Below, one piece after another: positions 60,696 through 64,000 of a stretch of DNA of 64,000 bases. This DNA is from DASXTC01 sp036505635 (GTDB taxonomy: Bacteria; Acidobacteriota; Polarisedimenticolia; JACPZX01; DASXTC01), in NCBI GenBank assembly GCA_036505635.1, contig DASXTC010000059.1:9513-73512 (forward strand), read 5' to 3'. Position 1 is the stretch's first letter, and the number at the start of each line of letters is the position of its first letter. The position numbers and the translations under genes are program-made. The notes under the pieces were generated by a model that saw only the letters and a program-made list of their open reading frames with translations, made no database searches and was not told the DNA's origin.

Positions 60696-61883
60696 TCAGT
60701 CCGGGCGCACGATCAAGGACGGCGCGGTGGGCTCAGGCCCCTCCTGCTCCGCGCCCTCACGCGGCAGCAGATGCAGGAAGGAGCGAAACGCCAGCGCCCT
60801 CAGAAACGAGACTTCCTTGAGGCGCCGCTGGGAGTCGGCCAGCGCGCGGTGGAGCGCGTAGCAGGTCAGCGCCCTGGATCTGTCACGCGCGTCGCGGGCC
60901 GCCAGCAGGTACCACAACGCCATCTCCTGGAGGCGCGTGGCGTAGAGAGCCCGTCCCTCGCCCACGAAGATCTCATCGAAGGCTTTGTCGATCACTCCGG
61001 TGAGGCGTTCGGTCATCGCTTCCTTGCTCAGCACCAGCGTGGAGTCCTGCGCGTCACGGAACCGGGCCTGATGCAGCTTCACCAGATCGTCGGGGAGGGC
61101 CCAGCCGGAGAATTCCTTCTCGCTGAAGAGCTGGGCCGACTCGTCCAGCAGCCGCTCATCGTCGGTGGCGCCGGCTGCGCCGATCAGCTCGTGCACGGGA
61201 GAGGCCACGGGGGACGGGACCTCCGTGTAGAAGTCGGCGCGCAGCAGCGGGTAACCGCCTCCCTGCTCGTCGCGCGGCACGCCGCGCCGGTAGGCGTCCC
61301 ACATCAGCCAGTCGACGTAACGGTGCGGCGCGGCGGCGGGCTGCGCGGAGTGGTGCGCCGCGTCGGCGAAGATCTCCTTGAGCTGGCCCTTGTTGGCGAA
61401 GAACTCGTGGACCTCGCGCATCCCCGTGACATCGCCGATGAGGCTGGTCAGGACGACGAGACCCCCTTCGGGCCGCGGGCGGGTGAGCCACGTGAGGCGG
61501 TTCCCCCATCCGTCCATGGGAGAGAGGTAGCCGGCCGGCTCCACCGGGTCGAAGATCCGGACCGGCTCGACGGGGGGCACCTCTCGCACGGCGGCAGCGA
61601 TCCCCCGCTGCTGCAGCCGGAAGAGGGACTTGCGGATCATGCGGGTCAGGTCCTTGTCGGGTGGGCTCGCCTTGTCCCATTCGACGAGGTGGCGCGCGGC
61701 CTCTTCCATGGCGATGCTGCCCATGAGGTCCGCGATCGACAGGTCGGCGTCCGGGTCCTCGCCCCGCGCCGCGATCAGCGCGGGCAGCAGCTCCTCGTCC
61801 GGAGCGTCCAGGTCGAGCCCACGAGCCTCGAGCGCCTCATCGCCCTTGATGAGACGCTCCTCTCGTTTCTCCTTCCTGCTCAT
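60696..61883 (-). CDS. Conserved-looking hypothetical protein
   Basis: 395 residues, soluble, mostly charged and probably alpha-helical. It starts MSRKEKREERLIKGDEALEARGL. I do not recognise a family. Notable segments are SIADLMGSIAMEEAARHL, LVVLTSLIGDVTGMREVHEFF and HRYVDWLMWDAYRRGVP. The ATG 61883 has AGGGG six bases upstream; GTG 61889 is an alternative. The HrpA- or HEXXH-type catalytic motifs were looked for and not found. It is convergent with the FG-GAP gene (7 bp gap). Confidence 0.75.
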   Translation of the reverse strand: MSRKEKREERLIKGDEALEARGLDLDAPDEELLPALIAARGEDPDADLSIADLMGSIAMEEAARHLVEWDKASPPDKDLTRMIRKSLFRLQQRGIAAAVREVPPVEPVRIFDPVEPAGYLSPMDGWGNRLTWLTRPRPEGGLVVLTSLIGDVTGMREVHEFFANKGQLKEIFADAAHHSAQPAAAPHRYVDWLMWDAYRRGVPRDEQGGGYPLLRADFYTEVPSPVASPVHELIGAAGATDDERLLDESAQLFSEKEFSGWALPDDLVKLHQARFRDAQDSTLVLSKEAMTERLTGVIDKAFDEIFVGEGRALYATRLQEMALWYLLAARDARDRSRALTCYALHRALADSQRRLKEVSFLRALAFRSFLHLLPREGAEQEGPEPTAPSLIVRPD

Positions 61884-61937
61884 CGGCACCCCTGATGTGT
61901 GATACGGAGCGATTCTATCGCGCCGCGCGCGCGGGAT

Positions 61938-62369
61938 CTAGACCGACGGCGATGTTTGACGCGGGAACGTGAACTCCAGCACCGTCTGGATCCGGTGCAT
62001 CCCCTGCGGCCGGATGAGGGCTCCGCGCAGCCGCGGTCCGAGCCGTGCCCGCGCCTCGTCGATGACCTCCGGCGCGATCGGCCCGTGCGAAGCGCACAGA
62101 CGATAGCGGTCGTCTCCCACGGCGGTGAACTCCATCTCCGCGGCGGCCAGCAGCACGAGCAGTTCGGCGACGAGCGCCTCGAGCGAGCCTTCCACCTCGG
62201 CGGGCGGGGCGCGCCGCACATCACGATGCCGCGCCCACAGCGCTTGCCCGACCCTCAGATAGAGGACGCGGCAGTCGGCCCGCCGCACATCGGCGACGAG
62301 GCCGACGCCCCGTTCCGCCTCGGAGTCCAGCACCACGAGGTCGCCGATGGAGAGACCCGCTCGCGTCAT
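61938..62369 (-). CDS. Hypothetical protein, unrecognised
   Basis: 143 residues. The N-terminal 45 residues (GLSIGDLVVLDSEAERGVGLVADVRRADCRVLYLRVGQ) look like a small beta-barrel domain of SH3-like type; the middle is helical (VEGSLEALVAELLVLLAAAEMEF), and the end is TVLEFTFPRQTSPSV. No signal or membrane segment. Upstream on the same message only the promoter region lies before the convergent-free gap; the function is unknown. Coding strand is supported by protein-like composition over the opposite frames, but not by a family match. Confidence 0.55.
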   Translation of the reverse strand: MTRAGLSIGDLVVLDSEAERGVGLVADVRRADCRVLYLRVGQALWARHRDVRRAPPAEVEGSLEALVAELLVLLAAAEMEFTAVGDDRYRLCASHGPIAPEVIDEARARLGPRLRGALIRPQGMHRIQTVLEFTFPRQTSPSV

Positions 62370-62422
62370 GAGCGCATTATGACAGAGATGCGGTGCGGAT
62401 CTCCGCCGCGAGCCCCTGGTGA

Positions 62423-62428
62423 TATACT
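62423..62428 (+). promoter_or_regulatory. -10 box TATACT upstream of the nuclease gene
   Basis: TATACT lies 28 nt before the GTG at 62457, which has a strong GAGGAGGT ribosome-binding site. Leader of about 22 nt. Confidence 0.4.
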
Positions 62429-62456
62429 CCGCGCCCGGAGAGGAGGTCCGCGCCGC

Positions 62457-63326
62457 GTGCCCGTCTACTCTCATTCCCGCATCAGCTCCTTCGAGAACTG
62501 CCCGCTTCAGTACCGCTACCGCTACATCGATCGGATCAAACGCGACGTGGAGGGGGTGGAGGCCTTCGTGGGCAAGGTGGTCCACGAGGTCCTGCAGGCT
62601 CTCTATGACGACCTCGCCAGGGCCCGGAAGGAGGGCGCGCAAGCGTTCACGTCGCTCTTCTCCAGGATGTGGGGCGAGAGGCTCTCGCCGGCCGTGAGGA
62701 TCGTCCGCGAGCACATGACCCTGGAGGATTACCGCGCGCTCGGGGAACGCTGCGTGCGGAGCTTCTACGACAGGTACAAGCCCTTTGACACGGGGGAGGT
62801 CCTGGGCTGCGAGACGCGGGTCGAATTCCGTCTCGACGCGGAGGGGCGCTACCGGATGCTCGGCTTCATCGACCGGATCGATCGAGTCGGGCCCGACGTC
62901 ATCGAGATCCACGACTACAAGACCGGAAGCCTGCCGAGGAACGGGGCTCTGCGCAACGACCGCCAGCTCACGTTGTACGAGATGGCGCTGCGCGAGCGCT
63001 ACCCTCAGGTCAGGGAGTTCCGTCACGTCTGGCACTACCTCGCCCACGACACGAAGTTCGTCGAGAAGCGGACGGTGGAGGATCTCCGCAAGACTCGCCT
63101 GGCGACGATCCGAGCCATCCAGACGATCGAGGCGACCGCCGATTTCCCCGCAAGGACCAGCGCGCTCTGCGGCTGGTGCGAGTACCAGGCCATCTGCCCC
63201 GAGTGGGCAGGCCGCCTCCCCGCGCGGGTCGAGCCGGCTCCGCTGACAGCGCGTCCCGCGCCCCCTCCCACGTTGGAACCCGGCACCGGCCAGTATCTTC
63301 TCTTCGGTAGCCCGGCCGGAGAATGA
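62457..63326 (+). CDS. PD-(D/E)XK nuclease with Fe-S cluster (RecB/AddB C-terminal type)
   Basis: 289 residues. The cluster Cys set is Cys15 in SFENCPLQYRY plus the three Cys of LCGWCEYQAICP at the end, as in AddB and Cas4. The nuclease motifs are FVGKVVHEVL (His), GFIDRIDRVGPDVIEIHDYKTG with the catalytic Asp and Asp-x-Lys, and QLTLYEMAL (motif IV Gln, Tyr). The GTG start is preceded by GAGGAGGT. It overlaps the AddB-like gene by ATGA. As a separate polypeptide it may supply the nuclease part of a two-piece recombination complex. Confidence 0.92.
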   Translation: MPVYSHSRISSFENCPLQYRYRYIDRIKRDVEGVEAFVGKVVHEVLQALYDDLARARKEGAQAFTSLFSRMWGERLSPAVRIVREHMTLEDYRALGERCVRSFYDRYKPFDTGEVLGCETRVEFRLDAEGRYRMLGFIDRIDRVGPDVIEIHDYKTGSLPRNGALRNDRQLTLYEMALRERYPQVREFRHVWHYLAHDTKFVEKRTVEDLRKTRLATIRAIQTIEATADFPARTSALCGWCEYQAICPEWAGRLPARVEPAPLTARPAPPPTLEPGTGQYLLFGSPAGE

Positions 63327-64000
63327 GAGCCCTCTCCTCGCGCCACCGCCGCCTGCGTCTGGTGGTGGGGGCCCCAGGGCAGGGTCCGCCGGGGATCCAG
63401 GACGCGTTCATCGAGGAGGTGCGGCGCCTCAAGGAGCGGGACCCGCTCCGGCCGATCGCGGTCCTGGTGGGAAGCAACTACCTGCGCCTGCACCTGTCGC
63501 GCCTCCTCGCCGTGCGCCTGGGCGGGCACGCCAACATCTCCTTCCTCCTGCTGCGGGACCTGGCGCGGCGGATCGGCGCTCCCCCCCTCGCGGGTAAGGG
63601 GCGCCGGCAGATCCCGGACCTCGGGCGGGACCTCCTTCTGCGGGAAGCGGTGGCCGCCTTGTCACACGGCGGCAGCTACTTCAGTGAGATCGTGACACGC
63701 GAGGGGTTCCTCGAGGCGCTGGGCGCCACGCTGCGCGATCTCAAGGACGCGAGGATCGATCCGGCAGCGCTGCGGGCCGTGGCCGGCTCCCGCCGCGTCG
63801 AGGGCCCCGCCTCGGGCAAGCTCGGCGATCTGGCCGACCTCTACGAGACCTACGACGATCTGCTCCGCGATCGTCGCTTCTACGACGACGAGGATTTGAA
63901 CCGCTCGGCCGCGGACGAGGCCTCCTCGACCGGGCTCCTCGCTCGGGAGAGCCCACCCGGATCCGACGCGCCGGTGGTCCTCGTCTATGGGTTCTACGAC
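63323..64000 (+). CDS. AddB/RexB-like helicase-exonuclease subunit, 3'-truncated
   Basis: 226 residues visible, open to the window end. The start MRALSSRHRRLRLVVGAPGQG resembles the AddB N-terminal domain, with the Walker A region degenerate (GAPGQGPPG instead of G-x-G-x-G-K-T). It continues RPIAVLVGSNYLRLHLSRLL, NISFLLLRDLARRI and ends VLVYGFYD, where AddB has a V-x-G-F-x-D-F segment. AddB acts with AddA in DNA end processing. It overlaps the PD-(D/E)XK gene, so that nuclease and this protein are probably one complex. The helicase partner is presumably beyond the edge. Confidence 0.75.
   Translation, partial: MRALSSRHRRLRLVVGAPGQGPPGIQDAFIEEVRRLKERDPLRPIAVLVGSNYLRLHLSRLLAVRLGGHANISFLLLRDLARRIGAPPLAGKGRRQIPDLGRDLLLREAVAALSHGGSYFSEIVTREGFLEALGATLRDLKDARIDPAALRAVAGSRRVEGPASGKLGDLADLYETYDDLLRDRRFYDDEDLNRSAADEASSTGLLARESPPGSDAPVVLVYGFYD

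Overview
The window is a G+C-rich (about two thirds by eye), densely packed bacterial chromosome segment from a diderm (Gram-negative-type) organism. It has outer-membrane features (a YaiO-type barrel, a BamE-like lipoprotein-fold protein, AsmA, an MMPL exporter), a Bacillus-type five-helix succinate dehydrogenase anchor, and futalosine-pathway menaquinone genes. An Acidobacteriota-like or related soil/sediment lineage fits best, but this is inference from gene content only. No rRNA, tRNA, CRISPR array, insertion sequence or phage gene was seen; this reads as core plus niche genes, not a mobile island.

Layout. 1-4.2 kb: the end of an NCS2 purine/pyrimidine permease, a secreted trypsin-fold protease, then a minus-strand operon of a sulfite-oxidase-like molybdoenzyme, a dienelactone-hydrolase-like protein that has lost its catalytic residues, and queF. 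4.2-7.2 kb: a GIY-YIG protein with a decayed exonuclease-like domain, trpS, and a small TPR protein. 7.2-11.3 kb: a minus-strand operon mqnE-mqnC-ABC ATPase-ABC permease. 11.5-13.8 kb: gamma-glutamyltransferase and a macrodomain protein. 13.8-18.9 kb: minus strand, Rrf2 regulator, a large multi-Cys radical SAM enzyme resembling tetraether/membrane-spanning-lipid synthases, a UbiD-like decarboxylase, and an HprK-like kinase. 19-25.5 kb: a fused radical SAM/DUF2344 protein, thiC, a SixA-like phosphatase, a Rieske ferredoxin, a DNA glycosylase, and a degenerate stand-alone histidine-kinase ATPase domain. 25.6-28.8 kb: sdhCAB. 28.8-35 kb: methyltransferase, a nucleotidyltransferase pair, ALDH-aspA-lipoprotein (each overlapping by ATGA), and a UMF1-family MFS transporter. 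35-41.3 kb: MMPL exporter, uppP, a BamE-like protein with a decayed tandem copy, a cyclase, and a transglutaminase-fold protein without its Cys/His. 41.4-50.4 kb: an apparent exopolysaccharide locus (GT2 synthase, membrane HEAT protein, CheY-like regulator, TPR-YaiO porin, TPR-glycoside hydrolase) beside a divergent sigma-54 activator. 50.8-52.2 kb: a four-gene overlapping operon starting with a Flp-type pilin. 52.3-64 kb: NTF2-like protein, EamA permease, bipA, AsmA plus FG-GAP propeller protein, two unrecognised proteins, and a PD-(D/E)XK nuclease plus the start of an AddB-like protein.

How it fits together. Menaquinone synthesis by the futalosine route (mqnE, mqnC and probably the UbiD-like enzyme) would feed the menaquinone-type succinate dehydrogenase, and aspA supplies fumarate. 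The most notable themes are: (1) the Rrf2-radical SAM pair as a candidate for bacterial membrane-spanning lipid synthesis; (2) the five-gene polysaccharide synthesis/export locus, whose membrane HEAT protein and stand-alone receiver sit where a c-di-GMP control module often would; (3) the Flp pilin mini-operon without a Tad machine next to it; (4) several overlapping gene pairs in which one partner is an enzyme fold that has lost its catalytic residues; and (5) repeated -10 promoter boxes only 7-9 nt before start codons, suggesting leaderless transcripts.
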